DNA from: Ooceraea biroi | Taxonomy: Eukaryota; Arthropoda; Insecta; Hymenoptera; Formicidae | Direction: 5' to 3' | NCBI RefSeq assembly: GCF_003672135.1 | Contig: NC_039506.1 | Coordinates: forward strand, 23,220,497 to 23,284,496 | Length of the DNA: 64,000 bases | Part shown: positions 11,467 to 25,200 of the stretch, in pieces | Position numbering within the stretch: position 1 is the stretch's first letter | Layout: every line of letters starts with the position of its first letter | The notes under the pieces: generated by a model | The model's input: only the letters and a program-made list of their open reading frames with translations | Databases searched by the model: none | Told to the model about the DNA's origin: nothing | Position numbers and translations under genes: made by a program

Positions 11467-14400
11467 AATACAGTGTACTGATTAACACTTGTTTATGTTC
11501 AATTACTAATTCAAGTTTTACTTCTTTCGTTGTTTCGTATTTCTACAGAGTTTTTGCAGTTCCACAGTTTTTTTTTTAACAGTTTCTTTAATTAATTTTC
11601 TCACAGTTTATTCAGTAGAACTGTAATTGAAGAGTACTTTCCTTGGACTTTCCTTGGTGACAGCAGATCATCTGATCTGATGATGTGTAATCATCTGATT
11701 GTTTAGCTAACTTAGAGTCTCTCTCTCTTTCTTTTTTCTTCTTTTTTTCGTTTCGAGAACCAGTTGAATTTGAAAATGATACGGCGTTGCACGCAATATT
11801 GCCATGGACTCGTTACTCTTGAGAGGATTTAGGCGTGTTAACGGGAAAACAAAAACGAAAGTAAGACGGCGGTGCGGTAGGTAAGCTCGTAAGACGGGCA
11901 AAAAGCGCGTCGAAGATAATGGAAGCATAAGCAGGCATAAGTAAGAGAGTGAATCGAGCGCAAACCGGGTCACGGGGAATCAGCAGGCAATGGATCGGCT
12001 TGATTTTGCGGATCGGATAACGAACCAATACTTACACCAGCGAAAACGTATGAGATAAAAGCGAGAACCGATGCTGTAGAACGCACGCGAGAATGATGAG
12101 AGAGGATCGAAGATCACGTGACCTTCCGCATTAGTCGGGAGGTCATTGTTGGTTATCCTGCGGAAATCTTAATCGTGGAACTTGAAGGAGGCGCGTCGAA
12201 GTGCGCGAAGTGTACGGCGGGATGGAAGGGAAGAGGGGCAGGTAGTACGATAAGTACGTTGTAAAGCAGAAGGTTGAAGTTAGAGCGGGCGGGAACAGAG
12301 GAAGAAGAAGCGGAACTCTCCCAGGATCAGCGGGAGGAGACCGGAGGTATATATGCGGTACCATCTCAAGTTTAATGGTGGAAGAACTTTTGTGTGTGTG
12401 TATGTGTATGTATGTGTGTGCAGGAAGAACTTGAGAAGCGTCGAATAATAAGGAAGGATAAAAGGGGCGCGTCGAGGGAAGACGTGGAAAAAGGCGGAGG
12501 AAGAGGGTCAGGTTCACGGACCTTGGGCTGAGATCGAGGGATTAGCGAGTGCACCACATTTGAAGCTGATAATTACGCCCGATAGTACGTGAGCGGCGCA
12601 GTGCCGCAAGTAATCACGGGAGGAGATAATGCGAGGGTAGATGCGCGCGCGCACGATCGAGACGAATAGGCAAAAAATGATAGGCGAGGGGGCTTCACTT
12701 CGTCCTGACATGATTTTGATTGATTTCGGGCTAATTTGACCGACGTCGATTAATTTCAATGCAAGCCAATCTTCATTATAATCGACCCTTCCCTCGGGGA
12801 ATTCAAATTGAGATGAAGCAAAAGTTTAAAAGCTTAATGTTCTAGAATTGTCTGCTTATTTAAACCATGAATGTGTAATTTTAATGAAAAGAAAAAGGAA
12901 AAACTCTTAAAGTTTAGAGAAAGGGGAGATTTCATAATTACTGTAGAGGTTTTTGCTAGGTAGGTAATAACAGGTAGATCTTATTTTGAATTTCTTGACT
13001 ATGTCTCGACTCATTTAAGTCTCAAGGCAAACCATTTCTTGTCGGAATTCGCGTGCATTTTCTTGTTCTTCGCATTAAATTATTTTACCCTCAGTTACCT
13101 TACTGGTCTTATTCTGCACGAGTTATTTAAACTCAATTTGCTATACCACTATACAAGAAAAATGATTCTTTGAAAATTTCTTCGAAAATGATTCTCAGGA
13201 AAAATTCCATTATTATTATTATATTACATTTAAATTTATACACAATGCTAAAAAAAGGATTTCTCTCGTCTTTACGCATCTTTCCCAGATGATCGTGAAT
13301 ACGACGCTTAAATTTATAACTTAAATTTATAACTCTCAAACGAGGAGAATAACAGATGCGGAAATGTAATTGAACATAAAACTGGATTGCGAAGACGGCG
13401 ACCACACCGTGGAAGAGAGCTGCTACGCCGCCATGGCGAACGCAGGAAGAAGGGAAGAACGGTGGGTGAGGGAAGATAAAGAAGAGGAGGAAGAAGCAGA
13501 AGAGTTGGTAGCTGGCTCGCGCGGTGGAGAGCGACGGTCGAGGGGGAAACTAAGGTCACGGACCTCTTTCTCCGAGAGATCGGCAGAAGATCAGCTGTGG
13601 CTCGCGCCTTCGCTACCTTCGCGAGAATGCTTAAACTCGCTAATGGAAAAGACCGTCGTGTGGACGGCTTCGTGGGGATGTTTAAAAGCGACACGCTGCA
13701 CAGTCACGTAATTTACGCGTTAAGTGCGTGCGCAGTCGGGACAGTCTTGCCGATAGCGTAAAGCCCGCTTAGACAAATAAGGCACTTGGGACAACCAGGG
13801 ACGACCAAGACAAAGTCAACATTAATTCGCCTCGCCGTTTCGTGGTAAAGGTGATACTTTCCGGCTGCCCCGAGTCGAAACGAAAGTGGAACGTATTCCC
13901 TCCCGTCGTCGCAAAAAATCGAAAAGAAGAACAAGAAAAAGAGGATGTCGTCGTGTCGCACCCGATTTGGTGGTCGTCGAGTTCCGAACGGGGCGAGTAT
14001 GCTGATGACGAAAACGAGTCGTCGCATATTAAGCAGACGGCACGATCTCAACGAAGTTGCGAGGAACAGCCTCCTGACCGTCCTCGCAGCTTCGTATACG
14101 CGCGATACCGACGTCTATGTCGACAAGGATGAAAAAACGTCACTCTCAAGATTCGAGATAATTTCTCTCTCTTTTTCTTCTTCTCTTATTTCGCGTCGAC
14201 GAAAGACACAGGCGAGAAACGCATGGTCCCGTTAAAACACCGTTGAGATCACCGCCTGCCTTATCGCCGGTGTCATTTCGATACGTCGATCGTCCCTATC
14301 GTCGGCAACGATGCGCGAGCTTCGCCGAAGACTTGATCAACGCCTGTCAGATAGTACCTGCTAATCCTCCATGCGAGGCCGGACTCCCGACCGGCTGCTG

Positions 14401-16231
14401 GTTGAACATCAATTTGTCTGCTATAGAAATAAAAGAAAGTGCCAGTCGGTCTCCCCGTGCACTTCCTGATGCGTGCGTGAGTGCGCGCGCGCGCGCGCTG
14501 GCTCGCCTACAATGAGCATTAAACATTCTGCTGATCGTTCAGCGTCCGTCAGTCCACACGGCGCTTGTTCATCTTTGCCTCGCGAGCGAGACGACCTACT
14601 GTGGCCTCTCGCGAAATGTGCCCTATAAGGCTTTCATCTCTCTTGCCCTTCCTGGATCCTGCGGTATCAGATCGAGCGATGGGAATCGAATCATCCGGGT
14701 TACCAATTGCTTTATTTGTTCTTTTATTAATAGGAGTGATTTTGATTCACAATTACGTGAAATTATAAAAGAAAACAACAATGCTATAAAACTTGAAAAG
14801 AATAACCAATTTTTAATATACATTAATTGTGTTTTCGATTAAATTAATATTTACTCAAACAATAATTACAGTTGAGAAAAGTTGATGATTTTATATTATT
14901 ACTAAAAATGTTATTAATATAATATACTAATATAATATAATATATAATACAAGTAATGTGAAAAATATGAATATATTTTATATTAATAATAATAATATGA
15001 TATAATACAATATAAAATTAATAATAGCAACGTTCGAAGAGAGCGTTATTGAAACATATCATAAGCCCGCGATTGTTCGCACTGTCATCCATTATCGGGA
15101 ATCGCGACATGATGAAGGGCTTGGTTGGTAGTTCTCCGAGTTGCTGGCTGTTTATTCCAAGATGCAACGTAGGAAACTACATAGGTTGTCTTCTCCTCCG
15201 GGTTGCGCCTAGAGAGAACGTTCGCCACCTTCCCCGACAACAGTTGCGCGTTGCGCACGTGACGATGATACTTCATCGTGAATTATTGCCCGATGCGTGC
15301 CGGGCTCGCATCGCGGTAAGTGCGTGCGTGTGTTAAGTGCGAGGAAAATATCGCCACCTCGCAATGTATCTCCCACGTGATTAATACTGAATTATGCCCA
15401 CGATGATACCCCAAGGATTGTTCTCGCGCCTGAGTCGCCGCTTCCTGTTTCGATACTTTTGAGAACATAATCGCCTTCGACAATTTTGCAGGAGCACCAC
15501 ATATCTTTGCTGAAGAAGTGTCTCTTCTAAATTCAGCAAAGTACCTAATATATAAAGTATCGTATGTGTGAAAGAAAGCGCGATGGATCGTTCCATAAAT
15601 CATGATTGATTCTCTAATATTCCAACTTCTTCGGAATCGGGAGATGCGTTCCTTCCAATGTATATGGCTCGACGTCAGCTGGTAACGGTGAAAGTATCTA
15701 TCACGGAGTTCCCGCGAATAAACAAGGTCTAACCCAGTGGGATATACATCACCGCGTATTTCCCGAGTGCATCGCAGCGCGCTTCGCTTTTCAAGGTCGA
15801 GACGTTTACGACTTTATGGGGCAATTACCGCGGTATACTGCAACTTAGTTTGCGGATACGAGTAACTCCTGTCTAGCCTACCGTAAGGCAAAATTGCAAA
15901 TCGTCTTGAGAGTCTCCTTTAGTAAGATATATTCTTTTAAACATCAAGTGAAGATAATTTAAATAGATAAGCTGCTATATGTGGAAAATAAACACATAAA
16001 AATGACTAGAAAAACAGATCTTTCTTTCTTTATTTAATTCAGTAATATAATTTTCTAATAATCTACTAATAAAAAACTATTTCTTTTTAATTAAAGCTTA
16101 ATTAAAGATTTGATAAAATTTATTCTTTAAGAATAAATTAGGTTATAATATAATAAACATTAGTAATTAGTATAGTATAAAAATAAAATTACAATATAAT
16201 TTGTTATAACATTTTTATATTCTTTTTCTAG
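11467..16231. other. Gene-free interval upstream of the ZP-domain exons
   Basis: Frames in 11.7-14.6 kb are short, rich in Arg/Ser or Glu, and resemble no protein family. They include a purine-rich block at about 13.45-13.55 kb and a GCGCGC run near 14.49 kb. A TG/TATG microsatellite lies at about 12390-12420. 14.8-15.05 kb and 15.9-16.2 kb are almost pure A/T. The missing 5' exon of the ZP gene must end one base into a codon. A good-looking donor near 15315 does not fit that phase with an ATG, so it is not used here. Confidence 0.35.
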
Positions 16232-19200
16232 TGCAAAGCAAAGTAAGATGTACCGAGCAGATGATGGAAGTGGACATAGTGAGGAGTAGTCCGCAGGCGA
16301 AGATATATCTGCAACAATTCAAGCATTTTCCAGGTGAATATCCCTAAGCATTTTATACATACATATGACAGCGCACAAACAAAAACTGTAATTCACACTG
16401 GAATTCGTATTTTTGCAGATGAGGCCTGTAAGCCGCAATTTCACGATGGTGTTGCCACATTCAAATTATCGCTGTTAGAGCAGGACATGTTACGATGCGG
16501 TATCACGAGAGTTCTCAACAAAGTCACGGTAGGCGATTATTTTACTGCAAGTCTTCAATTTAAACCAATTTAAGCCGTTTCAAAATATTGTGATACCATC
16601 GAAATTCCACAGCAACGTTACAATATGTCACTCTAAACTGAACATTATTACGTAAAAACTCTATAATTTTCATTCACCACCGCAAATGAGGCAAATAGAA
16701 ATTTTAAATGCAGTTAGATAGCAAATCGAATAAAATTACTCTGTAATCAATATCGAGGTCCAAATAAACGATTTAGTTCGATTTAAATTTTGCTCCAATA
16801 ATAAAAGGAAAACAACTTGATAATTCTGGGATTGTATAATAATTATTAAACTGCTTTCTTCTTTATTGCTAGAAAGAATCGAGACAAAATAAGATTGAAA
16901 CGTTTAGTTTGATTTGAATAATTTCACGTTTAGTGAATCTTAGTTTCATCTTTCTCAATGATAAAGAATAAATCTCAATGATAAAGCAACCTGACAATTG
17001 TAATGCAAAATTATCGAAATAAAATGGAGAAACATTTACTTTTACTTGAAAATATTGATTATAATATAATATAAGTTTATTCAACTTATGACCACTGTCA
17101 TTTCATACACCTGTCAACTCTACGTCCCATCTTATTTGTGTTCTTTTATGAATTGAAGTTTCTACAATTAACGTAATAGAAGATACAACTTGGCATTATA
17201 TGAGGCCTTTGATAATGATTGCTGCAGGGTCAGAAAATGTATTATCACCGGGTGATAGTGGAAGAGCCTGCGGATGCCAGTAAGCATACATTCACCGTGA
17301 AATGCGTAATCACCGAAGTCGTTGTGGAGCCAGAGATCGCCATCGCGGCCAATCACACGGCGGTACGGCGAAGCGTCCTTCCGGCGGGCTTTCAGGAACC
17401 TGAGTAAGTCATTAATCTCGCATTTAAATATCTCTGATGGTAACAACACGAAATATCTGGTACATCACGAAACCGCAAATGCAATTCTTCGCTTCGTTAT
17501 TGCGATAAATATACGGTAATTCATCGCGAGGCAAGTTAACAACGCACGATAAAGGCGAATATTATGTATCCCGGGTCAACGTAAGTGGTAGAGATCGTAA
17601 GAAGGGATCTTGCTAACGCGCGCGCTGTATTTATCAAATCTATTACATTGTGGAAGCTTGACTTGGCGGCCATGAGGGGTTCTCGGACCGCAGCTTTTCA
17701 TTTCTCGCCAGTCATCCGACGATGTTAATTGCGTCGTGCTAACGCGATAGACAAGACTCTCTCTTCCTCTTTTCTCCTCTCTCTCTCTCTCTCTCTTTCA
17801 CGTGTACGTTTGCCTCGTATGAAATAATCCTGGAGCGTCCACGCGAGCAAACGTACACGGGTTTAATTACCCGGAAGTCGTTCTTCTCTTATAGATGTGT
17901 GAGAGAAAAGCTTCTCTCTGCGCGCAGCGGAAGCCTCACGCCCGTCATTTTGGAGAACGTAACATCGCGTCCTGTCGGATCAAGTATTTCAATCATGGCG
18001 CTAAAAGCGATTTCCTATGGGTTGGCTATGACGAACAGGAAGATTCTCTTACGGAAAGTTCCAAGCAAGAAAATCCCCATTACCGTATTAGTTCGATTAC
18101 TTATTCTCCTTTTCTCTGATTTTTTCGACTTTATCAGCGTCGATTATGTTCGCTAAATGTAGAGTGCGAGAATAAAATAATGAGACCGTGCGATCCACGC
18201 CTCCTTCCGGTTATTTCCGAAGTCGGAGAAAGATCCCGCATTAACCGCTATTTCTGGGCGTGACGCACGATAAATGAGTTAGAGATCATTGAATGTAATG
18301 AACCATAATTACATTCCATGTTCCATTTCATTGGTATCGAATTTATAGTGTAATGTAAATGTAAATGTAACTATAAATATAAAAATAAGACAATTTTTTA
18401 CGTTGCAAGTATAGTTCTTTCCTTTAGCGTTGTTAGTTTCACAGAATATAGAATTTGAATATAGAATATAGAGTATAGAATTTGTTAAATGTAAAGAGCT
18501 CTCGCTCTTTATACATAATGAGGCCGGATGATCTCTTCTTTCCGTTTATTCTCAAAATTAAGAAAATGTTTTTTGCAATTATTCTTGCATCAACTATCTT
18601 TGGAAATGACGCGTAATAAATATATTCGATATCATTGAACCTACTGAAATAGAATTACATCTCGTATCCCATTTCATTGAAATGAATGACATATTCATCG
18701 ATAAATATAAAATATAACGTAAATATAAATCTAATATAATATAAATGTAAATATAAAAATTTGTCGTTTAATGTTCATTTTGTTCAATGTTGTTCATTTT
18801 ATAATACACCGCGAATTAACGGATGGCATTCTTATGAAATCCGCGATTGAATAATCTTCCATACCGTTTCAAGATTTTTTCGATTGAGCGTGACATGTTG
18901 GATTTATTGCTGAAAAAGTAAAATTGATCGAGACTCCACGTCCTAGACGCCATGAAGTTGCTCATCGAGGACGGAGGTAAAATTGTGCAGAAAATTCGAT
19001 GATTGCGGAACGACCAAGCGGTCGATCCACATTCGGAGCGAGTAAATCGTCCCGTCTGACCTGAATATGTATGTAGCAGTCTGGCTAGACGGTTACGGAA
19101 GTCAACATTGGGAGTTTGTAATTTGCAAACGAGAAACAGAGAGACACACACGCCGTGTTGTCTGATTTATTTGCACAACGGTCAAACGCGTATGCAGCTG

Positions 19201-22200
19201 TTGGAAAACCCGTAATATAATTCAATCCGCGTGAAATGTAATCGGCAATTCTGCTTTTCTTTTCTTCTCTGCGTTGATCGAAAATTACTTGACTCGGTCG
19301 CCTGCATTTTATACGAAGCATTCCAACCGGTATACATTTACCGGAGAAGACGTGCGGCTCGACTCAAATTCGCAAAGAACAGCTATAGAAGTGGAATAAT
19401 GATTTAGATAGAAAAAATTACATTGAATGTTACGAAAAAATTTTACTATGATATTTACAGAGTCTGTCGAGAAAAAACATAATCAACATATCTTTGAATT
19501 CCGAATAGGTGAGATAATTTTTGGTACATTACAAACAAGAAACTTTTAATGAATGCCGTGTTTTAATTCTCTTTATTCTCTCGAGAAGACGGCATCTTTA
19601 AAAATGGATGTCGCATACATAAAACATAAAACTTGAAGCTAATAAGCTTGGCCTTCGCAGTTTTCTAATGTCAATCCTATGCAAAATCGTTTGAGCCATC
19701 ACGAAAATGAAACTTCGTGGGAAGAAAATGAATACTGTCAAGCGATTGCATTGTCGCACCTAATTTAATTAACGATCTTTACGTATGCAAGGTGGATTGG
19801 ATCATTTAATAACATAAGTGCAACAGCGTATAAAAAAGTTTCGAAAATTTTGCTTTGCATACACAACAATAAGATATCGTTGGTAGGAATCCAAAACAAG
19901 ATTAAACATACATGTTTAAATTGATTCCGCATTTATTAAATGCACTCTTATTGCCAATTTACTGTCAACATTTTAAACTCGTTTTGGCTCTTATTTGTAC
20001 ACTTTATCAATGTTTAAAAATTGTTTTAAGAGTGAAGGTTACTTTCCTCCTTGATTACAATCTTTCAATCCGTGACACAAAAGAGTTAAAGAAATAAATT
20101 AACTACTTAATCTAATTTTGTCTAACATCTATACAAGTGTCTACGACACAAAACAACAAAACGTCGTCAACTTAAAAATTAATTCAAACGATTCTGTCTT
20201 CCTAGAATTTAACTTAGAAGCTGCCGGAATATACGCGACGTGTATCTTAAATCTTTCTCGAGGAAAAATCGGCACCAAGTTCGCGTCGAGGTATTTAAAC
20301 AGTGGGACATTCCGTACGTAGTTGGGATGCACGGTGACACCAGAGCGGATTTTATGGCACGACCGGCGACAGAGTGGTTGATTCCTTTGCGCAACGGTTT
20401 CTTTACAGATGGTGGAAAAGCCATCGGCAAATACGCGCGCAATTTCAGCGCATCGCGGGCCGCGCCGGACAGAGGCTTATCGGCAAAAAGATCTTTCGTC
20501 TCCTCTTCCTGCCACCGATCGAATGAAAGTCGCTTCGCGAGGCGACATTCTTCAAGCACCCTCTTCGGACGCGCGTGCTCTCGAGAGAACACATAGTGAA
20601 GAATTTTTATCGCGATTGCGCTGGCTGCCATGGCGCTAATTTATCGACGTCCTGCATTTCTCAAGGACTTCACGAATTCCACGGATTTCGTTGTCATCGT
20701 CGTTGTCGTTCGTTCACCCGGAAAAGCCGTGAAATCTTTATTGTCCAATAACGTCACGTGGCCACGACCGCTACGAGAGCCGATCGGGGTCGAGAATCGT
20801 GCAAACTCTGCTCCGAGATCCCGATAACTGTTTTTGCTTATATAATAAAATTGCACACGAGGTCGGATGGATGCTGCATGCTACCTACTCGTAAACACAT
20901 TCATTACACACTCGCATGTGTATGTATGTATAAATATGCGAAGTCCAAGATAAATAGCCACAGGTTTTTTAATTGCCGAAGACATACCTTGTTTTTCCAC
21001 TAAAAACTAGGTTAATATTTTTTTAATGTTTTCTAATATAAAACATTGTTTTCAGAACAAGAAGATGTATTCTTAAAAAAAATATTTTTAGAAATGTAAG
21101 AATCTTGATAATCTCTCCAATATCATTTATCTAAAAAGTAACAAGACCAAGTTCTTTTTATTATAAAAAATAAAAAGACTTTGGCACGCCATCGGGCCAG
21201 CAAGTACACTTAGGGCCACTTCAATCAAACTCCGGTTAATTTAATCGTCGATTAACTTACAGGGCGATCAACATAAAACTTATATTATTTATACGAGAAT
21301 TATATTATTAGAAATTTTTATGTTGATCGCCCTGTAAGTTAATCGACGATTAAATTAACCGGAGTTTGGTTGAAGTGGCCCTTATTATGCATATAATAGA
21401 ATGTCGATAACAACGGTTTCTACGGTCCTCTGTACAAAATAATGTTTGGAAAAAGGGGCGCATTATACAATAATATATTACATTAAATATATTACACATA
21501 TCTTTTGTACAGCACATTGTACAATATAACATATAATATAATGTTATGGATAATATAACAGATATTATTCTACAACCATTTATTAGAAAATCATCTATAT
21601 TTCTACATTTCTGTACAGATACTTGTCAATATATATATAGATGCTAGTCAAAGTAATAAGAAACAAAATTTCTGATTTATAATTGTTTTTTTTTTGTAGT
21701 TGTAACAAACATTGACACACTTGCGTTTTTGAACAATGTATCATGTTCCACGTTATTTTTTTTCCAATTATGTTATAATTGTGTTATAATTTTATATGCA
21801 ACTGTTCTAAGTACGTTTCACAACATTCTACACTGTTTTTCATATAGTTATGCACTTCCAGTTTTATGTCCTCAAATCGTTTTTCAGTAATTTCGGCATC
21901 CTCTAATAACATGTCTAAAAGATTGCCATAAGTAACTATCAGTCCAAGATTACAGTTTAGAGAGAGTATATCAAAATTGTTTTTGTCATCAGAACTGGAA
22001 TAAACTAATAGATCTGGAATAAAATTCTTGACCATCATTAACAACTCTATTCGCTCTTTATGAAATGTCATCTGTTTGTCTTTGTCAGCCTGAAAGTACG
22101 TCAAGTATTTGCTTGCTTCCATTTTGCATAAAGTTCTCGTTATAAAAGATTCATTCAAAGATAATGCAGTATTTGTGTAGTTTTTAGTAATTTCAAACCA

Positions 22201-25200
22201 TTTCAGAACATAATTGCAAACTAAATTAACATCATCGAGATTTGACACAGTATCAGGAATTTGATTGACAATATCTTTTACATGTTCCTCCAAGGTCGTG
22301 AATATTAATGATTTCATAGGTAACTCGACAGAAGGCGTTGATTTTGATTTCCTTGCTCTGCGAACTTTGACATTTTTACTATACGACAATGTATATTTCG
22401 AAGGAAACAAAAGATAGTTACCATAAAAACTCCATCTTGTAGCAAGCTGTGCCTTAAGAATGTGGTAACTAGGTGCTAGCGTATCAAAAATATCCTGAGT
22501 ACAACATTTCGAAGATAAACAATCATTTGTTTCCTCTTTATATGCATATAAGATATATTGTATAGCAGCGAGATAATTCCTAGCATCACTTAAACGCATG
22601 TGTCTTATGAAATAGAGAGAAAAGTCAAGTATGGCAGCAGCCCACGCAAAACCTTGTGACGGACCCTCTAACGCCTCCGTCCACTGATACATGAAAAAGT
22701 TATGCATAGGTTTAACAAGAGTTTCTAGATCCCACTTATAACAGTCACAGTCCTTTATATGACGTAAAAGTTGTAAACACAATGTCACCAAAGAAAGCAT
22801 TGTGTTTGGGCACGCTTCTTCAATATCAAGATTAACTGAGAGACGTGAAACAATAGGCGCAGGAAATTTACTTCCCTGATTTGTATATTCGAGATAGAAA
22901 CCGATCGCCTTATGTGAGAATGAACAACATTTTTCTGCTTCATTAAGTTGACGAAAAACGTGTTCCAGTTGTACAACTGCTCTCATAATTATTAAAATAG
23001 CTCTACGATCCAATTCTTTTCCATTTAATAATTCTAAACATTTCTTCAAATGACTGCGAGCCACCACTAATTTGGTTTTTGACGTAAAGTCTTTGTACGC
23101 AATACCCATGTTACAGTAAGATGTTGCAAGGCTTATAATATCGTTGAAGGTTGTCTCTGTTGAGCCGGTTTCATCTTTTACATTTTTATATAAATTATTT
23201 AACTTGTCTTCTATTTCTATTATATTCACCGAACCGCTTGTCTCTTGAGGTTGTTTATTTTTCTGTAACGTCGCTGCTTTATATGATAATTTTAACGCTG
23301 TCCGAAATGCCGTACTACCCATATTCATCACGTTCAAGGGGCTCGCTTCTGGAAAATAATGTTAAAACATTCTTTTATTGATGCTGTATAATCTATTTGT
23401 AACACATTCATTACTTTGATGGTCATTATACCACCAGTAGCCATTAGTAAACTTATCGTTTACATCATGGTTACTTCTGACCGTCATACAATAATATAAA
23501 TATATTAAAGCACATGAATAGTACTATATTTCTCTTTTGTTTATTAAAGTGGACTTTTAGACTACAAACGTGGTATCATCCATAAGTTCGTGAATAATAT
23601 TATATACACAGTAAAAACCATAATGTATCTAATACATCCACTGTCACTCGCATATTAGATGCCACTAGCGTATTAGATTTTCCATTCACACAAATTGAAT
23701 TAATAAGATTAACCGTAATATACATATATGCATATGATCATTTGGGAAGTCTTAATAAATAAAAACATTAAATGGTTTAGAAATACATTTTTTGCGTTAT
23801 GATTTTCTCTTTTCATTATGCAGATTTTATCTTACAAATACAAAGTGACTGCGTGTTAGTGCACAGTTCCTTCTATTAGAAAGTTTTCATGTCCGAACAT
23901 CGACATTGCCAGCTTTGATCCACTAAAATATTATCAATTGTAATGACTAACTGGCGATTTAATTTATCTGTATAGTTATATTTAATTTTAATACTAGTTG
24001 GTGTGAATGGGAAATCATCTAATATGCGAATAGTTGTGAATGTAGTAGATACGTAATTTTTATATATTACCAGAATTGCAATACGAAAACTTCAAGTTCA
24101 AAGCCAGTGTGTTTGTACAGATCACTATATAGGTATACATTATTGCTTCTTAGATTGTAAGGAAAGTTTCTCAGCCAAATCTCCTTTTAGCCAAATATTT
24201 CGCCAACTCGTCTTTTCGTATGGTTTGTTCTTAACGTGAACAAATAGCACACGGAAAATTATAAAATAATAACTTTCGACGTCAATCGATTCGATACGGC
24301 CAAATATAAAGCACCGATCAGATCTGATTTCCCTACACTCCTTACGTTTCGCTTGTCTAACGTGTACTGGGAACGTGTTTTCTACGAACTATAGAAATTT
24401 CTGTAAACATAGACACACGTATGTGTCATTGTTCAATGGCTTGTACCTTGGTCGATGTTTTGATTTGGAAGACTTCTGTCTTATTAGTATTCCTTTAGAC
24501 CATTATTTAGAGAAATTAAGAGCAAAATATTTTGTAATACTTTACGTGCTGTGGTTTATAATACAAAAATATATTATAAATCGAAACTCAAAATTTAATG
24601 ATTTCACCAAAGAAATACACTTATCGAACATCATTAATTCAATAGTTTCGAGAAAAAAGCTTTTAAAGTTTTACTGCAGGTTTACACTATAATACAATTA
24701 ATTGTTTTTACCCTACATGAAATCATCTATTCCAGATCCATAAAGTGAATCTTCCTTAGTCAAATTTTCGTCTTCCAATTGACTTTTGGCAAGTCGGCGA
24801 TGAATTCTGTCCTCCCGACTTCCTGCTTCGTGTGTTGCGCGCGAATGTCCGCTTGGTTGAATCGCAAGTATCATTTGAAACTGCGAAAGCGTTGCATTTC
24901 ATTCAGTTTTTATTCACATTATTTTTAATACAGATGTAGTTTCTTTGTTTATTAGACAAACTATTGTTATATAAGCTGCTATTTTAACGATGCGAACACT
25001 GAGCATGTTTATAATATTTGGATTTATATTGTGTGTCTGTGTGTGTATATACACATATGTATATATGCATATGTTTATTTAATTATTTATCTATACTTAT
25101 ACTTATATGATGACTATTCATCTTTTGTACTGATATATATATATATATATATATACACTATAAGTCATATATAAGTCATTCGCCACTTTCTAGGTTTGTA

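Noticed and set aside
15260..15320. Strong-looking splice donor GCG|GTAAGT near 15315 as the end of the missing ZP first exon
   Set aside because: The phase-1 frame required by the 16232 exon has a stop just upstream and no ATG.
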